Assembly: GCA_002840165.1 (NCBI GenBank)
Contig: PGZN01000001.1
Span: 1-64,000, forward strand
DNA length: 64,000 nucleotides
From: Firmicutes bacterium HGW-Firmicutes-8
GTDB lineage: Bacteria > Bacillota > Thermincolia > Thermincolales > UBA2595
Direction of reading: 5' to 3'
The notes below the pieces were generated by a model that worked only from the letters and a program-made list of their open reading frames with translations, was not told where the DNA came from and ran no database searches. Position 1 is the first letter of the stretch. Each line of letters starts with the position of its first letter. Position numbers and translations under genes: made by a program. Below, piece after piece: positions 53,013 through 62,053 of the stretch.

Positions 53013-54830
53013 TTATCTCTTTAAAATATGGACCTTGTATTCACCGGCAACACTGGCCCCGTCGCTTAACCGCACGACAGTTTCCAGGGCAACAATATAC
53101 TTGCCGTTGGGAGAGATATCGGCGGAAACCATGGGCCCTTTGGTTTTCGACTTGTACACATAAAATACTTTCTTATCAATGCCGCCTTCGATATTATTGT
53201 CAATAACGCAAACCCCATGCGCCTCCAGGTCATGAGTATTCACATTGTTCATGACAGGTATCGCCACATAGCGCCCGTCCGCGGAAATCCCGGGTCTTCT
53301 GGGATAACCGTCGCTCTTCCACTTCCAGAGGATATTTCCTTTCAGGTCATAAGCGAAAACACAGCAGGAATTCGGATGCTCGGCGGGAGCTACCTGACCT
53401 GAGACACAGGTATAGGTGTTGCCGATGCTGAAAATAACCTGGTTATTGTGAATATAAGTATCGTTCGCGGAACCGTAAATCCAAACCCCGCTGACTTTTC
53501 TGGGGGTGGAAATAGCCTTTGTCCAAAGCACTTTGCCTTTATCATTAAACAAAAATCCCCTGCCGTCACTCATTAAGGCAGATAAATACTTGCCGTTGGG
53601 CGACAGGCTGGGGCTGTACCAGAACCTTGCCGCCATTTGAGGAAGCGCCTTAAAAGTGTAGCTCCATTTTTTCTCCCCATTGTCTCCATTCAAAAAATAA
53701 ATGGCGCCGCTGGGATACTTATATGTTTTATTACCAAAAGTCCCTGTACTGAAGGCGACACTCTTACCGTCGGGAGTGATGTCAATCCAATACGACCCTA
53801 CATCCATCAATTCCTTCTCCGGAAACTTCCAATTGACTTTCCCGGTTGAACCGTTGAGCGAATATACCCGGGTCCAGTAATCATAGTTTGTGGAAGAGTG
53901 TTTATACGACCGGTAAGCGACAAAGTATAACCGGCCTTTGTTGTCTTCCAGAATTCTCTTAACCGCAGGGTAGCTCTCGGTCTTCAGTTCATTACCCAAT
54001 TCATCCGCGGTCCTGAACTTCCAGAGTTCTTTCCCGGAAGGAATTTCAAAACAGTACAGGTAACCGTCAGGACTCTGCTCACCGACATACAGGCGCTTCC
54101 CGTCTACGGAAAAGGCCAGTGCGGTGATGCTGCCGATGCCCATGTCCTTGGTAAAAATCACCTCATCGGAGGCCATATCAATAACCCTGATATAACCCTT
54201 TTCGGAACCCACTACAGCATATTTGCTGTTCGGCGAAAACTTAACCTCTCCTCTGGCCAGCATGGTTGTCTTAGTGATCGGACCCGGATCCACATCCTCC
54301 AGTTTGATTTCCTTGGATAATTTAAAACCAACGCTGCTTCCACCGGACCTGGTAATAGTTACAGTATGAGCAGAACCATTCCAATCAACTTTAGCCCCCA
54401 GCGCTTCGCTGACAAAACGTACAGGCACTAGGGTACGGCCATTTAGAATCTTGGCAGGAACATCCAGCTTGACGCTTTTACCGCTTTTAAGGGCAGTGGT
54501 ATTACCGATGACAAGCTTGATTTGGGTACTTCCCTTGACTGCCGTTACCGTCCTGGTTTTTTCATCCCAGCCCACTTCAACGTCCAATGCTTCAAATATA
54601 GTCCGCAGGGGTACCAGGGTACGGCCCTTTTCAATCACAGGCTTTACATCCATGGACAGCGTTTTTCCATCAACCATCACTTTTACTTCGGCAGCCTGAG
54701 CCGGGTTGGCCAAGCTGAAAGAAAAAAATAAATTTGCCAACAGAAAAAACACGAAAACAACAGAGATAGATTTCCTTTTTAACAAAACAACCATCCTCCT
54801 AATTTTTTGTAATCCTAATTTTTCTAACAT
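53013..54830 (-). CDS. Secreted protein with copper amine oxidase-type N-domain and beta-propeller
   Basis: 605 residues. A signal peptide precedes two copies of the copper amine oxidase N-terminal-like motif (KGRTLVPLRTIFEALDVEV and NGRTLVPVRFVSEALGAKV). A propeller of PQQ/WD-like blades follows (TALAFSVDGKRLYVGEQ, YSPSLSPNGKYLSAL, SADISPNGKYIVALE). The amine oxidase-type motif is a wall-associated stalk in many Clostridia and implies no oxidase activity. It is the first gene of cluster A, behind the leader at 54899-55210, and could be a surface receptor for the imported compound (inference). Confidence 0.85.
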   Translation of the reverse strand: MLEKLGLQKIRRMVVLLKRKSISVVFVFFLLANLFFSFSLANPAQAAEVKVMVDGKTLSMDVKPVIEKGRTLVPLRTIFEALDVEVGWDEKTRTVTAVKGSTQIKLVIGNTTALKSGKSVKLDVPAKILNGRTLVPVRFVSEALGAKVDWNGSAHTVTITRSGGSSVGFKLSKEIKLEDVDPGPITKTTMLARGEVKFSPNSKYAVVGSEKGYIRVIDMASDEVIFTKDMGIGSITALAFSVDGKRLYVGEQSPDGYLYCFEIPSGKELWKFRTADELGNELKTESYPAVKRILEDNKGRLYFVAYRSYKHSSTNYDYWTRVYSLNGSTGKVNWKFPEKELMDVGSYWIDITPDGKSVAFSTGTFGNKTYKYPSGAIYFLNGDNGEKKWSYTFKALPQMAARFWYSPSLSPNGKYLSALMSDGRGFLFNDKGKVLWTKAISTPRKVSGVWIYGSANDTYIHNNQVIFSIGNTYTCVSGQVAPAEHPNSCCVFAYDLKGNILWKWKSDGYPRRPGISADGRYVAIPVMNNVNTHDLEAHGVCVIDNNIEGGIDKKVFYVYKSKTKGPMVSADISPNGKYIVALETVVRLSDGASVAGEYKVHILKR

Positions 54831-54898
54831 TCACCGCCTGGCATAAACTGTATTTCCAACCACCACCTTAATAATTATAAAGGAATCATTTATCAGGC

Positions 54899-55210
54899 TA
54901 AACAAAAAAGACCATGCAGGTGAATCCCACTTCTGTGGGATTCACCTGCATGGTCCTAATCATCCTATATTTTTATATTCTTTTACCATACTCCAAAGAA
55001 AACAAAAACCATGAAAAATCGTGCCATTCTCCTATCAGACACAAACCTTCATGGTTTTTTCCTAATTTATAATTTTTCATACCGGTTAATTACTTAAATC
55101 GAACCAATATCTTCTTGATATTGATAATATTTATAGCCTTTATAATTTTTTATTCGACGGAACTCAAAAAATTCCTTCTTCTTTTTCAGAAATTTTAAAA
55201 TTTTTAAGGT
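54899..55210 (-). promoter_or_regulatory. Promoter/leader repeat, copy 2 (cluster A)
   Basis: Near-duplicate of 37871-38185. On the minus strand TTGAGT-N17-TATAAA gives a promoter. Hairpin I keeps the outer ACCATGAA/TTCATGGT arms; inside, TGTGTC now faces GGCACG, so A-U pairs became G-U pairs and pairing is preserved. Hairpin II is a perfect 21-bp terminator stem (54910-54955, arms beginning GACCATGCAGGTG) followed by TTTTTTG. It lies about 70 bases before the propeller gene. Confidence 0.7.
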
Positions 55211-55355
55211 TGCTTAAACAGGTAACCCTTCCCTGAAGCAAATTGGTAACTGTTTTTCCCTCCTTATCATTCTTTGGCTCCGGCTCGTTCATGCTATCAT
55301 TTTGACAACTGTCTTCCAGGCTGTTAATTTTGCGTTCAATCCAAAATCCCGGCAA
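55164..55355 (-). CDS. Small hypothetical open frame
   Basis: 63 codons reading WIERKINSLEDSCQNDSMNE, hydrophilic, ending KNFKISEKEEGIF inside the leader repeat. No strong ribosome site is evident. The end resembles the remnant near 38159, so both may derive from one older gene next to the leader. It may not be expressed. Confidence 0.25.
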   Translation of the reverse strand: MPGFWIERKINSLEDSCQNDSMNEPEPKNDKEGKTVTNLLQGRVTCLSNLKNFKISEKEEGIF

Positions 55356-55404
55356 TTATATACCTCCCACCTGTAACCTCAGGTATTCCTGTAACTTTTT
55401 GTCA

Positions 55405-56529
55405 TTACCTAGTTGCATCACCTTGCGCTGCAAAAGACAAGGCCCTTATGATTTGGACAACCAGCTTTGCCCATGCCTGAACATAATCTTGAAGTTTTGG
55501 TCCGGCAATCAGCAGCGGTTGCACGCCAAACTTACCGGCAACCAGCGCCAATAATTCATTACCGGCCTGCATGACTTCCTCTCCCGACAATAATTCCCAC
55601 AAGAATTGATCCAGCAAATGTACATATAAGGACGTATAAGTCACCAACTGCCGGTCAGTATCTATCTTATATAAATACTCTAAAAACTGCGGTTTTATAA
55701 CATTTCCAATGTTGTCCGTCACATATTCCTGCCATAGTGTTTCTTCTCTTAAACCAAAGCGTTTCATGCGCCGCAATACACTGTGCTGTAGCATAGGCGA
55801 CAACCCGGTTTGCCGCAGCAGGGCTTCTTTGACAGCCTTCTTAACCGCACAGCCAATGAGCTCGCCTAACTTGGAATGCTTGCCGGCGCTCTCAAAATAT
55901 AGGTCCGAAGCCGGATTGGTAATCACAATGGTTTGGTCTGTTCCTGACCCTGTCGCCAATCCGCTGGAATAATTGCTGCCGGCCATAAGTTCCTGCAGCG
56001 CCGCTGTTTTAGCTTCCGTACAGGTAACCAGCGCTCTGGCCAATATGCCCGGCGGCATATCGGCGTCAATCACCAGCATGATATTAATGGTTCCCGGTTT
56101 ACAGAGCCAGCTTTTCTCAATAGGTTGAAAATGTGTTGCCGGATCACCCACGCGGCCGCCATTGACTTCCACCCCACCGGTCACTATTGCGGTTACTGTC
56201 AGGTTTTCATAGCTTTCCGATTGAATAGCCACGTTTTCCATAAGGGCGGCAGTCCCCATACCGGACACTGTGTCCGGCTCCAGCCCGACTTCCCTGGCTA
56301 TTATACGCATATGCTCCTCATAGGTGGGGGCGCGCAAAACAAAATCCATCCCTGTGCCGGAGTCGCTGTTATGATTAAAAACCGCCGTGAGGTTTTCATG
56401 GTATCCTCCTTTCAACAGGGATGTGCTAAGAACTTTGCGCGGCTGTTCAAACATCACAACGATACTTTTATTACTGCTGTCATGGTAAACAAAGTCACCT
56501 GTCGACAATGTATGCAGTTTCAATTTCAT
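55405..56529 (-). CDS. cbiZ: Adenosylcobinamide amidohydrolase (CbiZ family) with C-terminal extension
   Basis: 374 residues. The CbiZ core spans about 1-230: LSTSLLKGGYHENLTAVFNH, GTAALMENVAIQSESYENLT, TAIVTGGVEVNGGRVGDPA and GTINIMLVIDADMPPG, TEAKTAALQELMAGSNYSSG, GSGTDQTIVITNPAS. The last 120 residues are not part of the usual core and I do not recognise them. CbiZ removes the aminopropanol arm of cobinamide so that scavenged corrinoids can be rebuilt. It is last in the cluster B gene series. Confidence 0.9.
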   Translation of the reverse strand: MKLKLHTLSTGDFVYHDSSNKSIVVMFEQPRKVLSTSLLKGGYHENLTAVFNHNSDSGTGMDFVLRAPTYEEHMRIIAREVGLEPDTVSGMGTAALMENVAIQSESYENLTVTAIVTGGVEVNGGRVGDPATHFQPIEKSWLCKPGTINIMLVIDADMPPGILARALVTCTEAKTAALQELMAGSNYSSGLATGSGTDQTIVITNPASDLYFESAGKHSKLGELIGCAVKKAVKEALLRQTGLSPMLQHSVLRRMKRFGLREETLWQEYVTDNIGNVIKPQFLEYLYKIDTDRQLVTYTSLYVHLLDQFLWELLSGEEVMQAGNELLALVAGKFGVQPLLIAGPKLQDYVQAWAKLVVQIIRALSFAAQGDATR

Positions 56530-56563
56530 TTCCCTTCCCTCACTATCCTCCGATATTAATCAT

Positions 56564-57331
56564 CTACACAGCAACAACGGAAAATTGTCTTGATATTGTA
56601 CATTGTTTACCGAGATCCCAATCAAAGAGCAGGATCGCCTGTTCCCGGCTGCTGTAAGTAAATTGTGTCTTTCCGCCGACGACTACGGCGCTTTCCGCTT
56701 TACTCAAGTCCAGATTTTCGTAGCTGCCGGTCTGATTGCAAACCCAGACCGGCAGCTCAGCAGTCTGCGAACACCTCTCCCAACAGTCCCCCGGCCCGTG
56801 TTCTCCCGACGGCGGCCAGGCCGCTAGGACCACGATTACCTCCGCACCTTTCTCCTTAAGGCCCTGAGAATTTTCCATAAACCAGGAATCTGCGCAAATA
56901 AGCACTCCCGCCGTGATATCCCGGCAATTAACCGGAGCTAACTGATTTCCGGTAGTTACCCACACTTCTGCTCCTACCCCGTGAGTATGCATTTTACGGT
57001 GGCGGCCCAAAACTTCCCCTGTTGGTCCGATCACCAGACAGCTGTTATAAAATTTCCCTGTAGCAGCATCCTTCTCCGCGCATCCTAAAAATGTGGTTAA
57101 TCCATGCCGGGCAGCCAGTTGGCACAGAACCTGCATTGATTCGCCAGGCTGAACCGGGATTTCTACAGGTTCGTCATTTTTGGCAAAGAAATAGCCCTGT
57201 AATGCCATTTCCGGAGTGACAATCCAGTTTGCTCCCTGCTCGGCTGCCAAAGATATGGCATGTCTGAGTGCCGATATATTTTCTTTTTCCGGACCACCGC
57301 TCAAGTTCAAGTGCAACAATGCTATTTTCAT
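56564..57331 (-). CDS. Carbon-nitrogen hydrolase (nitrilase superfamily amidase)
   Basis: 255 residues with the catalytic triad in place: Glu in WIVTPEMALQGYFF, Lys in GRHRKMHTHG and Cys in LICADSWFMENS. Such enzymes cleave amides or nitriles. It sits between ChlI and cbiZ, 35 bases before the latter, so an amide on a corrinoid or related ring is a possible substrate (inference). Confidence 0.88.
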   Translation of the reverse strand: MKIALLHLNLSGGPEKENISALRHAISLAAEQGANWIVTPEMALQGYFFAKNDEPVEIPVQPGESMQVLCQLAARHGLTTFLGCAEKDAATGKFYNSCLVIGPTGEVLGRHRKMHTHGVGAEVWVTTGNQLAPVNCRDITAGVLICADSWFMENSQGLKEKGAEVIVVLAAWPPSGEHGPGDCWERCSQTAELPVWVCNQTGSYENLDLSKAESAVVVGGKTQFTYSSREQAILLFDWDLGKQCTISRQFSVVAV

Positions 57332-57388
57332 TTATTTCATCACTCCTGTCCCATTACCATGTTCGACTATTTTTATATTACCCGTAAC

Positions 57389-58432
57389 TTATCTGCCGCT
57401 TCCGGCATCTCCGATTATTTCCTCAACTTTGGTAAAATCCATGATCCCTTCTTCAAATGGTCTCCTTCTCATTCTGTGAGGAAGCACCAGTTCAGCAGCT
57501 TCCAACATGTCGCTCTCCCTTACGTCTTCCCGTGAATTATAGGCTGCTATCGTCATAGCCGTTTTGATCATGCCGATATCGGCCCGGTGCCCGTCTACAC
57601 CCATTTCAATCGATATTTTTGCTGCCAGTTCGAGGATTTTATCATTGTAGCGAACTTGTCTCAGCATCTGTTCGGCTCCGGAAATTTTATCACATAGCTC
57701 CTTCTGCAGCTCTTCATAATTTTGGCTGAATGCCGCAGGGTCGTTTTCGAATTCCAGCCTTCTTCTAATTACTTCGACCCTTTTGGCAACATCTTTTTCT
57801 CCGGCCACATCCACAACCAGACCAAACCGGTCCAGCAGCTGCGGCCTTAAATCCCCTTCTTCCGGGTTCATAGTGCCAACCAGGATGAATCTTGCCGGAT
57901 GGGAAAAGGAAACTCCTTCACGTTCGATATTATTGACACCCATCGCGGCTGAATCCAGCAGCACATCCACCACATGGTCGTCCAGAAGGTTGACCTCATC
58001 TACATAAAGGATGTTCCTGTTAGCCTGAGCCAGGATACCGGGTTCAAACTTTTTTTCGCCTTTTTTTATGGCATGCTCTATATCAAGTGTCCCCACGACC
58101 CTGTCCTCGGTAGCGCTAACAGGCAGGTCAATAACCTTCATTTTGGACAGAATAACGTCTAATTTGGTGCCTTTGTTCTTTTTTTCCGCACAACTGCTGC
58201 ACATCAAGCCTGTATCCGCCGGATCACATCCGAAAACACACCCTTCCACCTGCTCCCATTCAGGCAGTAATTCTGCCAGAGCCCGGACAGCTGTTGACTT
58301 GGCGGTGCCTTTTTCCCCCCTGATCAGGACTCCTCCCAGTAATGGGTTGATAATATTTAATATGAGTGCTGTTTTCATTTTCTCCTGACCCACGATAGCC
58401 GTGAATGGATAGTTTTTATTTGCATGTTCCAT
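57389..58432 (-). CDS. ChlI/BchI-type AAA+ chelatase subunit with Cys4 insertion (cluster B)
   Basis: 347 residues. Walker [10 protein letters not shown], insertion [17 protein letters not shown] (C-x3-C-x8-C-x2-C), [15 protein letters not shown], Walker [14 protein letters not shown], sensor [21 protein letters not shown]. It has the same architecture as the protein at 41514 but lacks the His-rich tail. It lies after the ABC-2 pair rather than next to ChlID. Confidence 0.93.
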   Translation of the reverse strand: MEHANKNYPFTAIVGQEKMKTALILNIINPLLGGVLIRGEKGTAKSTAVRALAELLPEWEQVEGCVFGCDPADTGLMCSSCAEKKNKGTKLDVILSKMKVIDLPVSATEDRVVGTLDIEHAIKKGEKKFEPGILAQANRNILYVDEVNLLDDHVVDVLLDSAAMGVNNIEREGVSFSHPARFILVGTMNPEEGDLRPQLLDRFGLVVDVAGEKDVAKRVEVIRRRLEFENDPAAFSQNYEELQKELCDKISGAEQMLRQVRYNDKILELAAKISIEMGVDGHRADIGMIKTAMTIAAYNSREDVRESDMLEAAELVLPHRMRRRPFEEGIMDFTKVEEIIGDAGSGR

Positions 58433-58453
58433 CAGATTGTACCCCTTTCATGC

Positions 58454-59185
58454 TTATTCAGCCTTTTTACAAATCGTCACTCCGATAATAAGGAAAATAA
58501 TTAGATAAACTATAAGTATTGCCGGGTGCAGGAGCATGCTTTGCATATCTTCACCCTTGTTTCTTAAAGCAAGGCTTGTTTGTGTCAGCGGTAAGATCCA
58601 GATAAATTCCTTCAGTACCACAGGCATTTTATCTAATGGGAAAAAAGTTCCGCAAAGAAAAGACATTGGAGTGATAATGAAGTTTGTAAATTTTGCCATA
58701 TCCCCGTGGGAATTAATAATAAGTCCGACTGAAAAGCCTAAAGCCGAAAAAACAAAACAATTCAGCAGAGTTATCATGATAAAATAGAAATCAAGTTTAA
58801 GCCCAGCCTTAAAAACTATTGCCAGTAAAACAATAATAAAAGCTGAATAGAGTCCTCTAAAAGCGCTGGCTGTTATCTTCCCTGCCGCATAAACTAACAT
58901 GCTCACTGGGGAAACCATAAACTCTTCGAAAGTTTTAGAATAAAGCCTGGCAATATTAATATCATTAGCCACAGTGCCGAAACTCAAGTTCATGGTTGTA
59001 AGTGCTATGATGCCAGGAATAACAAAATCTATATAAGCACCTCCGCCAACTTTTATCCCACTGCCGAGTCCCCACCCAAACACAATCAGATATAAAACAG
59101 GCCCAATCATGGAACCGGTAGTAACGCTCCAGAATTTTCCTTTAAAAAGCACATACTCCTGCCATAATATAGCCATGAACTGCAT
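58454..59185 (-). CDS. ABC-2 type exporter permease (cluster B)
   Basis: 243 residues, six membrane segments: VLYLIVFGWGLGSGIKVGG, FVIPGIIALTTMNLSFGTVA and ITPMSFLCGTFFPLDKMPVV. It is a clear paralogue of the permease at 38333. One base separates it from the ATPase gene. Confidence 0.92.
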   Translation of the reverse strand: MQFMAILWQEYVLFKGKFWSVTTGSMIGPVLYLIVFGWGLGSGIKVGGGAYIDFVIPGIIALTTMNLSFGTVANDINIARLYSKTFEEFMVSPVSMLVYAAGKITASAFRGLYSAFIIVLLAIVFKAGLKLDFYFIMITLLNCFVFSALGFSVGLIINSHGDMAKFTNFIITPMSFLCGTFFPLDKMPVVLKEFIWILPLTQTSLALRNKGEDMQSMLLHPAILIVYLIIFLIIGVTICKKAE

Positions 59186-59186
59186 A

Positions 59187-60026
59187 TCAGTTTTCCACCT
59201 TTCGATTGGTCAGTTTGATGAATGTATCTTCCAGATTAGCCGGTCGTATGTTTACACTGCCATCCATTCCTGCCGCACTGTCGATTGCTTCCTGCCTGGT
59301 ATTAAAAAACCTGCTCCTGGTCTCGCCGTTTTCAAAGTATTCCAGGACGAATTCCCCGTTTTTTTTGATGAGTTTTTGCGGGGTATCCAGTTCAATAAGC
59401 TTTCCGCTGTTCATCAGCCCAACTCTGCTGCACAGTATTTCCGCTTCCTCTATGTAATGGGTTGTAAGTACCACCGTTAAGCCGTTCTTATTCAATCCCT
59501 TCATCAGGTCCCACATTTTCCGCCTTACAGCAGGATCAAGCCCCACGGTGGGTTCATCCATAAGCAGTATTTCCGGTTCATGCATCAGTGCCCGGGCGAT
59601 CATCAGCTTCCTTTTCATACCCCCCGAAAAAGTTCTGACCATTTCTTTTGCCCTGTCAGATAAACCGGTAAATTCCAAAAGCTCTTCGATCCGTTTCCGG
59701 CGGATGTCTTTTTTTAAACCATAAAGGAAGCCATGGAGCTCAAGGTTTTGCCAGGCTGTCATTTCGCCTTCCAGATTCAAATGCTGCGAAACAACCCCGA
59801 TCTTTGCCTTTACCTCTGTCACGTTCCTGTCCATCTTCCGGCCATCAATCAAAATTGATCCGCTCGTAGGCGCAGTCAATGTGTTTAACATCCTGATGGT
59901 GGTGGTTTTCCCAGCTCCATTGGGTCCTAACAATCCAAAGAACTCGCCTTTTCCAATTTCAAAGTTCAGATTGTCTACTGCAGTGATGGTTCCATAGACC
60001 TTTGTCAGGTTTTCAAAAACTATCAA
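59187..60026 (-). CDS. ABC-2 type exporter ATPase (cluster B)
   Basis: 279 residues: Walker A GPNGAGKTT, Q-loop VSQHLNLEGEMTAWQN, signature FSGGMKRKLMIARAL, Walker B ILLMDEPTVGLD, switch His LTTHYIEEAE. It equals the cluster A ATPase in length and motif order. It lies directly between ChlID and the permease, tying the exporter to the chelatase genes. Confidence 0.93.
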   Translation of the reverse strand: MIVFENLTKVYGTITAVDNLNFEIGKGEFFGLLGPNGAGKTTTIRMLNTLTAPTSGSILIDGRKMDRNVTEVKAKIGVVSQHLNLEGEMTAWQNLELHGFLYGLKKDIRRKRIEELLEFTGLSDRAKEMVRTFSGGMKRKLMIARALMHEPEILLMDEPTVGLDPAVRRKMWDLMKGLNKNGLTVVLTTHYIEEAEILCSRVGLMNSGKLIELDTPQKLIKKNGEFVLEYFENGETRSRFFNTRQEAIDSAAGMDGSVNIRPANLEDTFIKLTNRKVEN

Positions 60027-60080
60027 TATTTCTTCCTCCTTTTTAAGATTGTCTTAATCAGCATTATGCAGGTTAAGATA

Positions 60081-62027
60081 TTAAACAGACATAGATAGCG
60101 CAGTTACTATGCTTTCGGCTTCTAAATCTTCTATGCGAAAATGATCTGCATGCATGGCATCTGCGATTTTATCAGCCAGGTCCAGTCTTATGAAGTCGCA
60201 ATCGGTATTAATAACGATGGACTTTATACCTTCTGCTGCAAATTTCCCTGCTGCTTTTACGGCTTCATCAAACGCGTTTAACCCGCTACAGGCAAAATTT
60301 GCTCTGCCATCCGAAACCAGTACGACAACGGGTATAATGTCAGGGTCTTTAACTTTTGCTGCTTTTAGGACGTCATAAGCCATGTTCAATCCTTCTGCAA
60401 GTGGTGTTCTTCCGCCTGTCGGCATGTCTTGCAGCCGTTTTTGCGCAAGCTCTACGCTACGGGTAATGCCCAGCAGCAGCTCCGCGGATTTCTTGCGAAA
60501 AGCGATCAGTCCAACCTTATCTCTCTTTTGGTAGGCATCGGTAAGCAAAGACAGTATCGCCCCCTTAACCGCCTTCATCCGCTTATTGGCACCCATAGAG
60601 CCGCTTGCATCCACCACAAAAAGTATCGTATTGCCCGTGCGCTTTTCGCGGACTTTGAGTCGTATGTCACCCGTTTGCAGGGCAACCGCCATGCCGTTTT
60701 TGTCCCTGCTGCGCTGGAAGGGTGCAGCAGCACGCAGCGTTGCATCAAACGCAATGTCCTGTATTGAGCTTTCCCTTGGGAATTTGTATTTTACATACCT
60801 TCCCTGCATTGAACTGGTTTTAACCAGGCTGCGTTTTCCGCTGCCTTTACGTAAGATCCTCTCCTGGTCATCCATTATCCATGGTTTGACCATAAAAATC
60901 TGCCCCGGTTCATCGATTTGTTCGTCATCATTACCATCCGCATTGCTTTGATCGGGTGCTTCCGGCTTATCTTGCGGCAGAATGTCCTCCGAATCCTTTT
61001 GTTGTTCTCCTTCCGCTTGACTTTCCGGTTCGGACGGCGGGTTGTCCTGCAACTGCTGCCCGTCATCCGAATTGTCTTCCGTTTCAGTTGGTGAGTTGTC
61101 ATTTGTCTGCTGCTGTTCTTCCTGCTGTTCTTCCTCTAGAGGCTCCTGTTCCGGAGGCTGGCTCAAGGGTTCATCCGGAATATCCCTGATCCTGTGAGGC
61201 AGCGCATATTCGGCTGCTTCGCGGATGTCTTTAGCATTCAACGCGATCCTGCCGTCTAAAGCAACTATAGCCTTGGCAGTTTCAACTATCACCAGTTCCG
61301 CTCTATGACCAGCGCAGTTACCTTCCTTGGCTATAGATGCTGCCAGCTGCATTGCGTTATCCGTGACCACAACGTTTTTTAGAGCCTCACGGGCACACTT
61401 TATCCGCTTGTTTTCTGCTATCGTTTCCTTCGCCCATTTGTTAACATATGCCTTGGGGTCGCGTTCAAACTCCAGCCTGCGCCGTATTATCTCTGCCCGC
61501 TCCCGGGTATCTTCTTCACCCTTAACCTCAACATATAATCCAAATCTATCCAGAAACTGTGCTCTTAGCTTGCCTTCTTCCGGGTTCATGCTGCCAACTA
61601 GCACAAATCTGGACGGGTGGCGGCAGGAAATCCCTTCACGCTCCACTACGTTGACTCCGGAAGCCGCCACTTCCAGCAAACTGTTTACTATGTGGTCGCT
61701 TAACAGGTTCACCTCATCGACATAAAGCATATTTCCGTGGGCCTTCTTTAAAATGCCGACTTCGAAGCGCTTTATGCCATGTTTTATAGCACTTTCCAAA
61801 TCTATCGCGCCAACCAGCCTGTCCTCTGTGGTATTGAGCGGCAATTCCACAACTTCCAGATCATCGATCATGGCTGCCAGTCCCCTTACCAGAGTTGATT
61901 TGGCCGTACCCTTTTCTCCGCTTATCAGCAGGCCGCCAATCCTTGGATTGACTACATTCCACATCAGTGCTTTCTTTATCTTCTCCTGCCCCAAAACAGC
62001 CGGAAAAGGAAACACTATATTTTTCAT
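60081..62027 (-). CDS. ChlID-type fusion: AAA+ plus VWA chelatase subunit (cluster B)
   Basis: 648 residues. The AAA+ half has GEKGTAKST and [13 protein letters not shown] but lacks the Cys4 insertion found in the other three AAA+ modules. An acidic Gln/Glu/Pro-rich linker follows (about 295-375), then the VWA domain with [20 protein letters not shown]. It lies 26 bases after cobN. Its partner ATPase is probably the ChlI at 57389. Confidence 0.94.
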   Translation of the reverse strand: MKNIVFPFPAVLGQEKIKKALMWNVVNPRIGGLLISGEKGTAKSTLVRGLAAMIDDLEVVELPLNTTEDRLVGAIDLESAIKHGIKRFEVGILKKAHGNMLYVDEVNLLSDHIVNSLLEVAASGVNVVEREGISCRHPSRFVLVGSMNPEEGKLRAQFLDRFGLYVEVKGEEDTRERAEIIRRRLEFERDPKAYVNKWAKETIAENKRIKCAREALKNVVVTDNAMQLAASIAKEGNCAGHRAELVIVETAKAIVALDGRIALNAKDIREAAEYALPHRIRDIPDEPLSQPPEQEPLEEEQQEEQQQTNDNSPTETEDNSDDGQQLQDNPPSEPESQAEGEQQKDSEDILPQDKPEAPDQSNADGNDDEQIDEPGQIFMVKPWIMDDQERILRKGSGKRSLVKTSSMQGRYVKYKFPRESSIQDIAFDATLRAAAPFQRSRDKNGMAVALQTGDIRLKVREKRTGNTILFVVDASGSMGANKRMKAVKGAILSLLTDAYQKRDKVGLIAFRKKSAELLLGITRSVELAQKRLQDMPTGGRTPLAEGLNMAYDVLKAAKVKDPDIIPVVVLVSDGRANFACSGLNAFDEAVKAAGKFAAEGIKSIVINTDCDFIRLDLADKIADAMHADHFRIEDLEAESIVTALSMSV

Positions 62028-62053
62028 AAATCAAGAGTCCTCCCCAGAGTTAA

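Noticed and set aside
37871-55210. Cluster A as a composite transposon flanked by 300-bp direct repeats
   Set aside because: No transposase or IS-like end is visible, and each repeat lies exactly in a promoter/leader position with conserved RNA pairing. Duplicated leaders explain it better.
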